Positions 13,194 to 26,695 of a stretch of 64,000 nt of DNA are shown here, piece by piece (the stretch's first letter is position 1; each line of letters opens with the position of its first letter). The notes below the pieces were generated by a model that was not told the origin of the DNA, did not search any database, and was given only the letters and a program-made list of their open reading frames with translations. The position numbers were made by a program, and so were the translations under genes. Source of the DNA: Diploscapter coronatus (Eukaryota; Nematoda; Chromadorea; Rhabditida; Rhabditidae); NCBI GenBank assembly GCA_964036155.1, contig OZ038423.1, forward strand, positions 41,989,249 through 42,053,248, given 5' to 3'.

Positions 13194-16100
13194 ATGAGAA
13201 ATACAGCAAGTCGGTAGTATGTTTTATTTGTTTGACTTTTACTTCAGTTTTATTCTAGAAATATTTTCTTCCTTCAAATGATCCTTAGAGGAGATCATTT
13301 GCTCTAGATGAAATTTTTCCATTTTTTCAGTTTCGTATTTCCTACAAATTTTATCGACAAAGTTATATGTTTGCTTCAACTTGCCATAGTCAAAGATTTT
13401 TAAAGAATTCGACGACCTCTATGATTTGCATAGATAGGCCTGAATTGACGTGTTTACTCTATCTCTAAAATGAAATGTTTTGTTGTAAATAACGGTTAAT
13501 CGCGCGTGATTTATATCGCATATTGCGAATATATTTGAAATGAGTTATGAATACGCAGATATCGCATAAAATTTATGATTAGTCCATAAATTTCTCGGGA
13601 TAGCATAGGAAGTCTTTTCGTTTGATTGTATGATAATTGCCCTTATTTTCCCACTTTTCCCAGTGCGCAGGCTTAGCATAGTAGTTCAAGTTATATATAG
13701 AGGTTATTTGATTTGCCGAGCCGATTTTATGGCTCACGTTTTCCATTAGAAAATTAGATTATTTACTTTTATCTGGCTATTGCTGAGTTGAAAAAATACA
13801 ATATATAATTTCTGCAAGTATTTCGAAATCCTCAACTCTGCAAACGTATTCATATTTTATCATTTTGTTTATAAAGGCCAAGTTACTTAGGGATTCTCTC
13901 ACGTCATTATCGAAATGACATTTGGACTTTGTACTCTCGAAACTCGAATTCAAAACTCAGAGCTGATCCAATTTTCTCGATCAGAACATAGTTTTGCTCA
14001 TCATACAAGTTACATTTCTTTACGTTTTTATATTTTGTAAAAATCGAACACTTCACTGAAAGGAGCTTGTTTTTCTAGTCCGATTTTTACAAATAAGTGG
14101 CCATAAATTATTTCTCATTGACGTTATTTGTGCTATTTTCAGGCGCCTAGGTTTGCTCATTCAATTTGACGCCTTTTTCCTGAAAGACCTGAATTTTCAA
14201 AGATTGACTTCTGAATGTTTTATGTCTTTTCGTCTTGTTTTCTGGACTATGTTAGTTCACGTCCACACAAAGCATTTCTTGACGAGAAAAGAATAAACGG
14301 AGATATTTTAGCCTTTAAAATGTTGCAGAAAATGACATCTATACCATTGAAAATTCATAGTTTCATCTGCAGTTTGAGTTTTTGCGTAAGTTGAATGAAC
14401 TATTCAAACGATACAAGGAATTAGCGCTGCGTGACGATTGCTTCTGACATTTCGCATTCAACACAATTAATCACTTGTAAAATGAGCAAATGATAACTCG
14501 ACTAATTGGACGATGGAATTAGAATTTGCTAGAATTGTTAATTAGTGAGAAATAAGTGTAGATAGAGAGCGCAAACGGTTTGTCAACTTGCACCCAGACG
14601 GATCAAATGTGGTGTCAAAATACTCGTTAAGGCGTAACTAAGGGTTTGATGGGGTAAAAAAAATCAAAAATTACTAAAGCACAGAAAAGCTGCTAAAACT
14701 GGATCCAAAAGTGAACAGAAAATAGGAGGGGAAACATGGTAGCGTTTGACCTAAACTACCAAAATCGAAAACCGTCCAGAATGAAGCCTTTATCCTATAC
14801 AGACAGCGACAAAACAACTAAATTATGTACACAACTGAATTTCATCGATGCACATTTTTGTACACGAACTATTTTCATATTTTTTTCCTAGCAAGGGCCA
14901 AAAGAGGCATGCATTACATCGAAAAAGTTTGAGCTTTTGATGACTTAAACTTGGAGTCAACAGAGGCGACAAAGCGAATTATTTGTTTTCAAAAGCATTT
15001 CCAGCCAGAATCCCGCAACTTCTCGGGATATTTCAACTACAATTATTATTTTCTATCGCCGATCTCCATGGTTGGGAAGAAAAATAGAAATAAAGTCACC
15101 CAGATCTCGAGATCTGTCCGACTATCACGTGTTGGCCTTTGTAAAGAATTTCTGCAAAGGGACGAAGTTTGCGCTCTCTACGTGTAGAGTTAAAATTAGC
15201 TTGATCTCTGATATTTTCAAATATTTGGTTATCTGTTTATCTAGACAAATTTTCAAAGACTTGACTAATGCTTCAATAATAATTTTCCTATGTTAGGCTT
15301 CCTATTTATTCATGTAGAATTAGAGCACAGCCCTAAGCGCAACGGAATCCTTTGAAATGACGCTCGCCGGCAAAATGAACCCACAAGGAAAAAGGACGAA
15401 AATAAGGAAAGGGAACAGAAAACGACGCGAAACGAGATAAAACAAGCAGTGAAGCATCCCGCAGGAATGCATAATTGGAAGCCTGAGTCCGAGACGAGGG
15501 ACAAGGCAAAGGGCTCAGGCAATAGGGGGACATGTTTCTTCAGCTCTTCTGTTCCTTGAGCCAGGAATAAGGATCTAAGCGAATATCCTTCGTCATTCCT
15601 CTCCACTTGTTCTGAAAGTTGCCGATCACGTCATTTCTACGTCGTCGCTTTTTGTGTCGACTAAATATGTTAAGGGTGCTTTAGAGCAGGCAAAGGGAGG
15701 GGGATCGATTTCCTTCTTTGTAATGGCGACTCCCCTTGCATTGCATTTATGCATGCGCACTCATCTGCCTCATCAGCTATCTGCCCTATCTTCCCTGATG
15801 TTTCGATGTTTCGGACTTGCCGCTTATCTCCGTCTCCCTGCCTTTCAAATGCCCTCTATTTTATGTCTTTTATATCCCCTTCATTTAAAGGCTGAAGCCG
15901 CATGAGTCGGCCAACTAAAAATTGAGCCCTTCCTTCATTTCTGCAATTCTGCTGCCCTTCAGCATTCAGGCCTTCCCGCTCGATATCAAAATTGAAGCCG
16001 GCTTTTTGAGTCGTGCAGTCGTCCCCTCTGCTGCCCATTTTGCCCCTTTCAATCCCCCTCCCTCTTCTTTTCCTTCATTTTCTATTTTGTTTTCCTCCAT

Positions 16101-16275
16101 TTTGGGCTCCGATTCGATTCATTTCCACGCCGTTTTCTCATCCGCAGATTTGCAATTTCAGCCCAAATTTGAATCGTTACATTTCAATTGGAACATATCA
16201 AATTTGACTGGACGAGGGAATTGCTTCGCTGAAATTCAATTGGAACTTTCACGGTTGCAGAAGTGAGAAAGGGAA
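13194..16275. other. Intergenic region between tps and SLC17 genes
   Basis: I see no exon with protein-like composition. 13.2-15.3 kb is AT-rich. 15.3-16.25 kb is C/T-rich on the plus strand and produces long but meaningless frames on both strands. It probably holds the tps 3' UTR and the transporter promoter. Confidence 0.5.
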
Positions 16276-19200
16276 ATGACATCGCTGCAAACCACGGGAA
16301 CTTCGTACGGAACTGCTGAGGATGGCATCGACGAAGGAGGTAAACATAGTTTCTTTCAAGCAAAGCTTCTAAAAATTATGGGTGAAAATATGAGAGTATA
16401 CAACTGTTAACTTCATTTCGAGATTATATTCTGAAGTTCAGCTTACATTTTAAATTCTAGAGGTCGGAATTTAATTTTAACGACCCTGCTAATTCGTTAG
16501 TCGAAAGCTGTAGAATCGTAACATTGATGATAGAATGTCAATAGATCTTCCTCACACTGCTCTGAGCTATCCAGTGTCATTTTTTAAGAAAAACTATTAA
16601 CTTTTCTCATGAAAATCATTTTAAAAATATTCCCCATAATCCTATACGGAAGAAGACTTTAAGAAAATATTCGCAAAATTAGTTGATACTCATTTTATGT
16701 CCACTTCTAAAGAGGTTTCACCGGGCTGAGCATAAAGAGAGCAAAGAACCGTGCCTCAATAAAACTCAATCCTATTTCGCATGCTACGATGCAACGAAGA
16801 CACTACTTTTCTATATTGCACAATATCGTATCAGTTACGAAAAATAATTCTAAGTCAAATCTTTCGGAACCATTTTTTCGATGTTTAAAAATTCATCTTC
16901 AACAGCTGAAACGAGAATCAGTTCTATCTGAGCATATTTTTTCGCAATGATGAGTAATATGAATCAAACAACAGTAAACCTTTTTCCATTTTGCAATCAC
17001 GTCAAAACGACCCGATTCTTTCCTTCGCCAAATTTCTACCTTTTCTTTGTTCTCTTCCTTCTCACCTTATTTCTCTCGTTGCGCCAAAATGTTTGGACAG
17101 TTAGGGAAAACGCTTTTGTTCATTATGATCAAAACGAAGTGAGCATTTTCCCATGAATTTCTATTCGATATTGGTATTTTGTATTTTCTAGTTAATAGTT
17201 TCATTAGCTATCGAAACTCGCTCCATTCATGTACAAACTATTGCCGACTTCCGAATTGGAGAGCGGTCATGATCGATTCGTTTCTTCCCCTTCCCTAAGC
17301 AAAGGTAGCATATCGATTTTTCTTGGCGCAACGGATCGTTAGACTATTTTCCATTACAATTTTATAAATGATGTAATTTTCATGAAAATTGAGAGATTTC
17401 CAAGCCTGAGTTTCGAATTCGAAATCGCTCTTCCGCAATGTGATCACATCAAGAAGGACTGAGAATGTGGATATGTAAGCAACGCGTAAAATCACGTCAT
17501 GGCTTGGATTTAGTGAACAGCTTAGCTAGAGCTAGGAGATCAGAAAAATATATATATATTGGAAAATCACGAAATTAGGAAATTGATTTCGAAATTCGAA
17601 TACGAGTAGATTTTGCATTACGAGAAAACATCAAAGAGATAAAATTACCTTCTTACATTCATTTGTTACTTACTGTAGTGCAAAATTTTGCTGAAAACAT
17701 ACGAAATTTCATTGAAAGTATGATATTCCAGGCCCAGTAGGAGCAGGAAAATGGCGCATGGCGCGTCGTCACTTCGTCACTCTGTTGGCCCTGTTCGGAT
17801 TCGCCAACATCTATGCAATGCGAGCCAATTTGTCTATCGCTATCGTCGAAATGACTACTGGCACAAACTATCAATTGGCCAATGGCACAACCATTCATGT
17901 GAGACCGCTTTCACGCTTACTCATTGAAAATGGAGAAACAGTAATTAGGAAATCACTTCAACTTATTCGAAAGAGTAAAATGAAGATCAGCTTGAAAATA
18001 TAGCATTCTTATGATGCAGAATAAGGTGTAAGATAGCGACTTTGTGAAAATCTGCAGTTTTCTATTTTATCGTCATTAATTAATCCCCTAAAAATTGTTG
18101 TTACCTTTCAAGTTGCTGATCTTTAAGCTGTTTGACTTCCCAAAAGGGGACTAAAAATATCATGGCTTAATTCATGAAACGCTATGATTACATTTCATTA
18201 AAACTTTATTTTATGAATGAAGTTTTGAGTTTGTTTATTCGAATTAAAAATAACCCATGATAAAGTTCGTAAGGAAAAAATTAATTGCAGGAGCGAGGTG
18301 GTTTCGAAAACTGGTCTCCAGTCACTCAGGGAGTCGTGCTCGGCTCGTTCTTTTATGGCTACATTCTCACGCAAATCCCTGGTGGATATTTGGCTCATCA
18401 CTACGGTGGCCGGACTATTTTCATGCTAGGAGTGTTAGGTCAGTTTACTTCTGAAATTCAAGCATTGTTTATTTCTATTTTCAGGTACTGCAGTTTTTAC
18501 GCTTCTTACGCCGCCTCTAGCTAAGATTGGCTATCCAATGTTGGTGATTGCGCGATTGGCCGAAGGATTTTGTGAAGTAAGACAATAATTTCATGTAATT
18601 TTTTTTTATCTTCCATCATTCTAACTAGGGCTGAAAGCTAAAAATTCATTTGGTTTCAATTTTTAAAAAGTCGTATCCAAAATAATTACAATTAAAAAGC
18701 GAAGATTTCATCTAACTCTTTCTAAACATGACATTTTTACCCAAATTCCATCTTCCACACTTTTAGGGAGTAACTTATCCCGCTATGCACGCAATGTGGA
18801 GTCACTGGGCGCCAGCCCTGGAGAAGACCAAACTGGCCACATTTGCCTTTTCGGGCTCCTACTTCGGGACGGTCATTTCGATGCCTCTATCTGCAGTCAT
18901 CGGGCAGCATCTCGGATGGCCCTCCATTTTCTACTTCTTTGGTAAGCTAAATATTTTTTTCTTCCATAAAACTGCTTAGCACAATAATTCTTAAACTCAG
19001 GGCTGTTTGCGGTGCGATATGGTGCGCCATTTCACTACACCGCAAACAGCCCTGCTTAAATCGGTTAAAATTTATAATTGAACCATGAGATTTCCTTTAT
19101 AGCTTTGTTGCTAATTGTAAGAATTTCGAGTATTTTTGAGAGGTTTCTTTGAATTGAGACGATGTTTTCAGGTCTGCTTGCCTTACTGTGGTGCTTTATC

Positions 19201-21728
19201 TGGCTGAAGAAGGTGACGGACTATCCGAGTCAGGATCCGCAAATCACAACGGAGGAATTAACGCTTCTGCAGCGGGATGCCATCAGTCAGAGTCAATATG
19301 TAAGTTCTTATTATAGCATTTCTGGTTTTTTTTCTTCATTTTCTCCTTTGTTATTGAACATCCAATAGTTCTTGAGGTTATAGAAATTATTAATCTCTAT
19401 CTTCAATGATGTCGCCCCTGTCTTTGACCAGAAAAACTTTAGGAAAACACTAATTCTAAATACTTGTAAATGATCTAATATTTTCCAAATCCCCTCTTAA
19501 TTTTCCCGATCGCGATTTTGTGCTTTCCCCTTCCCTCGAATCCTCTGGCAGTTGTTACAGCGCAACTTCTCTTCACTCTTCTCTCACATTTCTATCGCTT
19601 TTTCTCGTCATTTTTCTTCGTTTCTTTCTCATTTTCCGTGAGCACAAACAGACTTTTTTCTTCGAGACAGATAACGATAAAATTTGAAGAGACTGATGAT
19701 GCAATTATGGCAAAATCAATTGCTGAAGTGGAGATGAAAGTAGACATGTGGAAGATAACAAAATCGAATGTGATTTTTTGGCATAGAAATATTTTAAAAC
19801 GCAAATTTTCATCTCTGCCCCTGCCTGATGAGAGAAAAGTGTCATTGGTTCCAAGAAAAATATCTGCATAGACCAGAACTCCTATTGGTGTTTTCAGATA
19901 GTCCCATGGCGAGAGATCCTCAGATCGGGTCCCGTTTGGGCAATAACGACTGCACACTTCTGCCAGAATTGGGGATTCTACATAATGCTAACGAGTCTGC
20001 CCAAAATGCTCAAGGATTTAGCCAATTATGAATTACAAAAGGTTCGCCTGCAATATTGTTTAGTAGGAAAAACCCTATTGAAATGAAAGGAAAAATACAT
20101 TTTTTCAGTGAATATACAGTCTTTAGATAATGTTCTTTAAAAATTTTAAACAATTTAGAATCCTCAAACTTCTCAGCTGTTTTCATTATCTCTAGCTTGA
20201 AATAGTATTGAGAGGACATAAACTAAAATATTCCTTATTTTCATCGCCTCTTGAAAGATCCAATAGAAATATTTTCTAAAATATGAATGCGATTGCACGA
20301 TCTTCAACGCGCAGATTAGTCCTGAAGGAGACAATTATAGGATACCCTTCTAGTCTTTTAGTCTATTCCCTGAATATTTTCTACGAGATTTCCCATCTCT
20401 AACCCTACATGGGCTAAAAATTTCGTTTTACAACGTAGTATCATAGCTATATTTTCACTCCTACGACTTATCCCCTATATTTTGTGTTTGTCCGACGAAA
20501 ATTCCCCCCTATGTATGTAGCTAATACTTCAGTCCATTAAATGTTTTGGTGCTTGATAAAGTGTTGAGGTGTAGGAAAGATTCCTCCCCTCGACAATTTA
20601 CTTGGATTTTGTTGTGTTTGAATGATTTGCCTGCCATCCTCAAATTTCTCCTCTTCATTCTTCTTTGAGTTTGCAATGCCAGGTGCTTGAGCGTTTTTCT
20701 CGTTTCCCTTTCTGCCTCGGCTTTATCCTATCTTTCTTATCTGCTCTCCCAGTTTCCATTATCTCTCATTTAGTTCGTAGTAGGTGGAGTAGGTAAAGAG
20801 AAGAGGGAAAATAAGTCTGAAAGTGTACAGAAATACAGAAGCACTACAATCAAGCAAGGCAGAGTAGAGTAGAAGCAGGATAACAGTTCTCTTCTCTAGC
20901 CCTTAGAAATTTTACAAATAGAGAACGAGATTTCACAAGTCAATCGATAATATCTAAGTCAAGATAGAAGAAAGCAAGAAAAGCCTGGAAGTTAAACTTC
21001 AACTTATTTTCGAAGTTAAATTCATAGCCCCTCTTGATGAAAAGAAACATACAAGATATTGCTAATAGAGAAGATCGAAATTTGAGGCAGGAGTCGTCTC
21101 GTCACTTCCTTACCTGCTGATGGGCGTCTGTCTTGTTTGGGGCGGTCAGCTCTCTGACTATCTGAGGAAAGAAGCGGTGATGGACACTTTGATTGTCAGA
21201 AGACGATTTACAGCTGGAGGTCACTCGAGATAAACCGAATCGCTAATAAAAAGATATTTTAGGCTTCATCGGCCAAGCGATCTGCCTCGTGCTCGCCTCG
21301 GTGACCTCCTCACAGAACTTTCTCGTGGCCTACCTCTCGATCAGCATCGGCCTGGGCGGCATCACTTGGGCTGGATTCTCTGTCAATCACCTCGATTTAG
21401 CCCCACAAGTAAAAACATGTCACGGTTGTTTTTGAGCAATAATTTTGCAGTACTCTGGTCACTTGATGGGCTTCTCGAATACGGTAGCCACGTTGCCTGG
21501 GATGGTCTGCCCTGTTATCGTAGGGTGGATAGTTCAGACGGGGGTTGGCAACATAATGAGAGAATCGGGATCACATAACTATTGCAGGCTTCATCCGAAT
21601 GGATATTGATCTTCTATTCGACATCCATAGTCTATACCCTGGGTGCTCTCGTTTTCTGGCGACTTTCCTCTGCCGACGTCCAGTCCTGGGCCGCTGATCA
21701 GACGCCTTTCATCGGAGAATTGCATTAG
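16276..21728 (+). CDS. SLC17 family anion transporter (sialin/VGLUT type)
   Basis: Proton- or membrane-potential-driven organic anion carrier of the major facilitator superfamily; relatives carry glutamate, sialic acid or nucleotides into vesicles or lysosomes. Eleven exons, 476 aa: 16276-16339, 17732-17898, 18291-18438, 18485-18576, 18767-18941, 19172-19299, 19898-20041, 21087-21219, 21263-21408, 21451-21543, 21588-21728. TM1 carries the family arginine in [12 protein letters not shown] (R52). [30 protein letters not shown] and [20 protein letters not shown] follow the SLC17 pattern. The C-terminal half (GGQLSDYLR, then [19 protein letters not shown]) is close to VGLUT and sialin proteins. 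Substrate cannot be decided from sequence. Exon 8 needs the unusual acceptor TTTGAG at 21081-21086 to stay in frame. Intron 5 carries a fold-back element. A TTGCAG at about 16255 lies 15 bases upstream of the start. Confidence 0.9.
18998..19054. mobile_element. hAT-like 57-bp fold-back in SLC17 intron 5
   Basis: Perfect 17-bp inverted repeat: CAGGGCTGTTTGCGGTG at 18998-19014 and its complement at 19038-19054, with a 23-base loop that itself contains an ATGGTGCGCCAT near-palindrome. The flanks CTTAAACT and CTTAAATC agree in the first six of eight bases. This fits a degraded 8-bp target duplication. CAGGG-type ends plus 8-bp duplications are typical of hAT elements. Confidence 0.65.
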
Positions 21729-22737
21729 AGCTGAAATGCCTAGAATGAAATCGATTGTTGTGATCCAATAATTGATCGAATTAGTTTTGAATCGGAGGGA
21801 AAGTATTTTTTTGAGTGAATTACTATTTTCTTTTCGGTCCAACAAAATTAAATTATCATGCAAAACAATTCCTATTTCGTGCATAATCACACTCTGTCCC
21901 AGACATATGGAACGTTGTTGTTCAAAATCTGTCCCTCGAGTGGTCCGATCTCATTTTTATTCTTTGGATTTGATAATCGATAAAATTGTGATAAACATTC
22001 ATATCTGAAAAATTGTTTATGTAGAAAAGTAACGACCAAAAAGCAGCCAATTCGACTGTTGAGGCTTAACTCGCATGAAGACTCAAAAAGGCACAGAAGA
22101 AGATGTGTGGTTTGATAATGAAATTGACTGGAGGCCTACACAATCCATATCTAATCAATAACTCGAAAGAAATGAGAAAAGGATCAATCGTGACAACATA
22201 CATTGTGACAAGATATCTGAAAAATCTACTAGCGGAATCAATTTGAAAATTTTAAGATATTCGTAGAAAAATGGTGAGTGAATGTTAGCGGGTAGCCGGC
22301 AGCCGAAGGCGCTTTCAGGTAGAATGCCAAATTGGGGTGTGGAAATCGGCCTAGTGCCAACTCCCACCTAATTGATTCTAGTGGTTATTTACGATAGTTG
22401 AATTGGGTTGGCGGAAGGGAAAAGCGGGCATATGCTCGATGGAGTTTGGAGGGGAAAGGGGACGCGCCAAGGAATGAAACGATGGAGCGCCTCCAGACCG
22501 CACTGCTACCCTAAAAGAGAAAAGGACGAAGGGAGCACGACGAACCAATGAACCATTTGGACGGCTACAACGAGTCAGGGACACTGAACAGGTTGAAGAC
22601 GAGGAAGAGGAAGACCGACGGCGACGTCTGAAAAGACGCCGACGAGACGATTTGACCTCGTCCCGCTTCAACCGTCGATGTCTCTGACGTCGCTGCAACT
22701 GCCAAATGCCATGGAATTGTCGGTGTGCGGCGGTAGT
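21729..22737. other. Convergent intergenic region, SLC17 / light-chain 3' ends
   Basis: Holds the 3' ends of the transporter (+) and of the minus-strand light-chain gene. A minus-strand open frame at 22378-22698 is Arg/Ser-rich low complexity in the light chain's 3' flank and is not called as a gene. Confidence 0.5.
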
Positions 22738-24173
22738 TCACGCGTTGGCGAGCTCGTCCTGAGCACCAGTCGTGATCAAGTGAGCAAATGACTTGTAGTC
22801 AACTTCTCCATTCTCGATGGGGGGCTTGCCCTGCAAATATTCACTTCGAATCGAGCATGAGATGAACTCCTCTACCTTGTACATGGCCTTGATCTCGTCC
22901 TCATCCAGCGGCTCTCCTCGCTTGTTCTTCAGGATCTTGAGCAGCTCATCCTCCTTGATCTTGCCGCAGTCCTTCTTGTCGAACATGGCGAAGGCTCCGA
23001 CGATGGTCGATTCGGGGTCGGTTCCTGGAAGTGCAAACCATTTATGTCGACCATTTTCGACTGTTGTACCGGTCAATCGCTCTCCGAAGAGAGTGAGGAA
23101 GGTGGTGAAGTTGAGCGGTCCGGGGGCCTCCTTGATCATGGCATCGATCTGCGAGTCAGAAGCGATCTGTCCCATCACGGCGTAGAGATCTTTCAAGTCG
23201 TTCTGAAGGTGGAAAATAAAGCGTGAAACATCTCAAGACGAACCTTATCGATGATGCCGTCCTTGTTCTGGTCCATGATGCCAAAAGCCTCCTTGAACTC
23301 ATTGATGGTCTTCTGGTCGAACTGAGCGGCCTCAGACGCCGTTCTCTTCTTGGTCTTCTTCTTGGTGGCCTTCGACTGAAATCAGAAAAAGTTAGCAAAG
23401 AAAAATAGGAATTTTGCCAGCTTCAACCAATTTTCACCAAAGTTCCAAAGAAATCGCAAATAAATTTACCTGGTCGACGTCCAAAAGTGCATTCAAAATC
23501 ACCAGACGTTAATTATATGCGAATATTTACATCTTAGCACCATAAAAAGCAGAAAATGAAAGCGTCTACCGCTAATTAGATAAATAGGATAAATAGACAA
23601 TCGAGATAAGATAGGTAATTACATGGCAAAAGACGCTAATCCCCGTTGGTAGGCCCGCTTAGCCTGTCAAAAATCGGCCTCTTGTTATTCCCTTCTCTCG
23701 GATCCTCCGATCACTTCGAATTGTCTTTTTCTGTCGAATTTTCGTCGGACTTCTCATTCGCTCTCCTCAGCTTCATCACATGATCATGCTCTATCTCCCC
23801 TCTCGCAGGTTGCCCTTCGACTGTGTGAAGTATCGTATGTCTATGCAAAAGTGCGGCATACTTCAAATTTTTCCTATTTTTTCTGCGTATTTGTCTGTCG
23901 GGCGAAAATCGCGAAGTCCTCTCGGCGCATTTCTCGGAAAGCTCCTTTCGCATATCACTCAACTTTTTCTTCTCGACTCTTTGCTAACTTTTGATCGTAG
24001 GCAGCGAAAGGTAAGAGCAACTTTCAAGTAGCAGCACAAAAAAGCGATAAGTGATATTATATCTTCTTATCTCCTAGAACCAGATAGTCTCTCCGAAACA
24101 ATGTGACAAAAGCTAAGAGTTTGGCGAAAAAAGGTTGAAGAGCACAGAAAAATTAAGAGCGTATACTCACCAT
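22738..24173 (-). CDS. mlc-1/mlc-2-like: Myosin regulatory light chain, copy A
   Basis: Regulatory light chain of muscle myosin II, which binds the heavy-chain neck. Exons on the minus strand: 24173-24171 (ATG only), 23375-23244, 23202-23070, 23024-22876, 22830-22738; 169 aa, the usual length. Lys-rich N-terminus with KKRTASEAAQFDQK, the region that in the family holds the kinase-phosphorylated Ser. First EF-hand loop DQNKDGIIDKND is canonical (~40-51). Later EF-hands are degenerate, as is normal (AMFDKKDCGKIKEDEL). The protein is nearly identical in type to C. elegans MLC-1/MLC-2, which are also a divergent pair with an intron directly after the start codon. The start is chosen by homology to copy B and by the donor ATG|GTGAGT. 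A TTCCAG acceptor (minus strand, 24192-24187) lies 13 bases upstream of the ATG. Confidence 0.93.
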
Positions 24174-26695
24174 GCTTGACTTGCCTCTGGAATGAAGTGA
24201 AAGGGACTGGGGAAGGGTTTATGCCGGTAGGATAAAGAAGAAAGCGAGGTGATTGAAGAAATGGAAGAAAGACAACGCCGAGCTTCACATCAATAGAATT
24301 TTCTTTTTCTTTTATTCTGCATAAATTCCTACTATTCTGTCATTTTTCTGATTCTTTATCGACCAGGCAAAATATTGTGGAAAAGGGGCAGCTTCTTGTA
24401 GAACAGGGGGCCTTTCTGCATCTCTGCTGTGTTGTATTGCTTCTGTATTTCGTAGTTTTTCTGCTTGTCTGTTTGATCAAGAGAACATTTCTCTCAGCTT
24501 TATCCTTACACAATATCTGCTTCTTTGTCTCTTCATTTATCTTCTCTATCTTCCTTATTTCTGTTCGTCTCCGCTCTCTCCGATCAGTGCAGTCTCTAAC
24601 TTGCCGTGGGCTCTATTTTAGCAGGATTCGCCTCCTCAACAACTTTACTGCAGAGCTCTGTTTCTGTCTCAGAACTGGCGCCATCAACCTATCTCTCTTT
24701 CTCTTTGCTCCTTCTCGTTATCTCATTTCTCTCTCAAATTCTCCTTTATCCTTCAATCTCTTCGTTTCTTTACTTGAGGGAGGGGGCGAAAAGAAGCAAA
24801 GATAAAATAGCAGCGAGAAAAAAAGAATTCAGAAAAGCCCAGCTCAAATACTCAAATCGAATCAATAAGATTTACGCCACAAAGTCTGAGGGGCCAAATT
24901 ATTTGGAATTAGCGCAAAGTTGGAAATTCTGAGAAACATGAAAACTATTGAATTACTGATTGAAAATGTATTCGAATTTGAAGCAGAATATTAGAAACTT
25001 ACCTGCATTTGCATCGATGAGTAAAACAATACGATAATATTCTGCCGAGGGCACTTTAAGAATTTGAATCCATAAAAGTAATATTTGCAAAGAAATTTTC
25101 GCGATGTTTGATATGATTTTTACTGGAATTCGATTTTACGGTATTTTTCGCGCAAAAATCCATGCATCAAAGCCCTGCTTTTGTATATTCGTAGTGCTGT
25201 GAAACTGTTATTCGATACCTTTTTCTCCCTCTCTATTTTCATCCAGGCAGGTTGCATTTTCGTCAGTCGATACGTAAATCCTCTCGAAAGGCTCAAACGG
25301 CTCGAATCTCAGATTGTGAATTGCGCATAGCTCCTCCCCTTCCTCGTCTTCTCTATGATCTTACCATTCTCCAAGCTTCTTTTTGACAGAAGGAACCTTG
25401 AAAGTGAGAGGGATTGCCCGAGAGACTGTGACGGAATGAGAGACGGTGAGAAGAAGAGTCGGAGAGACTGAAAAAGTAAACGGGAATGGCAGGGAAGGGG
25501 GAGAAGTGCTTCATTTGCCTCATTCAACGCTGCTAACGGGGCAATGATAAGCCGCCGCAGTCTGCCAGTTCGCACCAGTTACTGTACTGCTTCATGCTTC
25601 AAGACGGTTCGGCTTCCTTTAATCTATTGATTTCGTCGCTCATTTATCGTCAACTTACAGTTTATATTATTCACGCCGTATAATTTCGCCCTGCTAGATA
25701 TGGTTATTTTGCAATACATCAGCATGTTCTCTTATATTTTATGAATAGATCATAATGCAGTGTCGCAATTCTGTCATGGTCATCGCTAAAGCATAAAAGC
25801 CACTATTTCAGTGCAACAAAATTTCGTTCCAAGTAATCTTGTTGCGAATGCAATTTTTGTCTATCAGCGGGGCGATATCTGTATCAATAACTATCAACCT
25901 ATTCACCGTGTTTCTCGTACTCTAACTTATTTCTCAGGCATCGGGTCTATCGTGCAACTTTGCAAAATCCGTGCCTCGATTTAGAACGAACTGACTTCTC
26001 CCTTTATGTTGATACGATGATGAGCTGATGTTATCCATGCTTTCGATCACAATAGTCGGAATTTCCTCACTTCCATAACTATCCGAATGATTTTCGAATT
26101 ATCTAATACTAAATCTTGTGCGATTCGAATAGCTTTCTATTGTTACCCCTTCGCCCTCCCATTGATTCACCCTTTCAGGCTTCTGTACCTTCATCGAGAA
26201 CCTTTGGCCCCACAAGAATTTCTCATCTATCAAACAAGCCTGTGCCAGACTTCTCTGTCATATTTTTCTGAACTAAAAAGAGTCTTCTTCTCGAATTTTT
26301 TCTCCCCAAAAGTCATTTGCACTCGAAATCCCTCCCTCCATCAGTTTCTCTCGCGAGCAGTTCCTATGTCAGTCAGCCAGTCAGTCTGTTCTGCTTCTGC
26401 CTTCATTTGCGGCATCCTGGGCTCTTTGGGATCTCATTTCATATGCCATTGAAACTTATTGACGCTAGACCTATCTCGTTATCGATTTGTTCCGAATACT
26501 AGTCATCCAATCATCCATTCCATCCTCATCTCATTTCAGAATTAGTTTTTGATTTGAAGATGCAGCATCAAATTCACTCATCACTTATTTCATTTGTTAT
26601 TTGTTGTTTCTTCGTGAATAAACCTCGGGTTTCTTTCATAAAAATTCAAATTACTGCTTTCAGGTAGTTACTCACTTGGAACAAACCAGTCCAAA
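24174..26695. promoter_or_regulatory. Shared divergent promoter region of the light-chain pair
   Basis: About 2.5 kb separates the two start codons of the head-to-head light-chain genes. I see no other gene. Much of it is C/T-rich and makes spurious frames (for example 24377-24932 and 26087-26452). By analogy with the C. elegans mlc-1/mlc-2 pair, shared muscle control elements are expected here, but no specific site was identified. Confidence 0.5.

Noticed and set aside
15310..16266. Overlapping frames on both strands upstream of the SLC17 gene
   Set aside because: Pyrimidine-rich DNA yields open frames on both strands; no protein-like motif.
22378..22698. Minus-strand 106-codon Arg/Ser-rich open frame
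   Set aside because: Simple-sequence composition in the 3' flank of light-chain copy A; no start context, domain or splice support.
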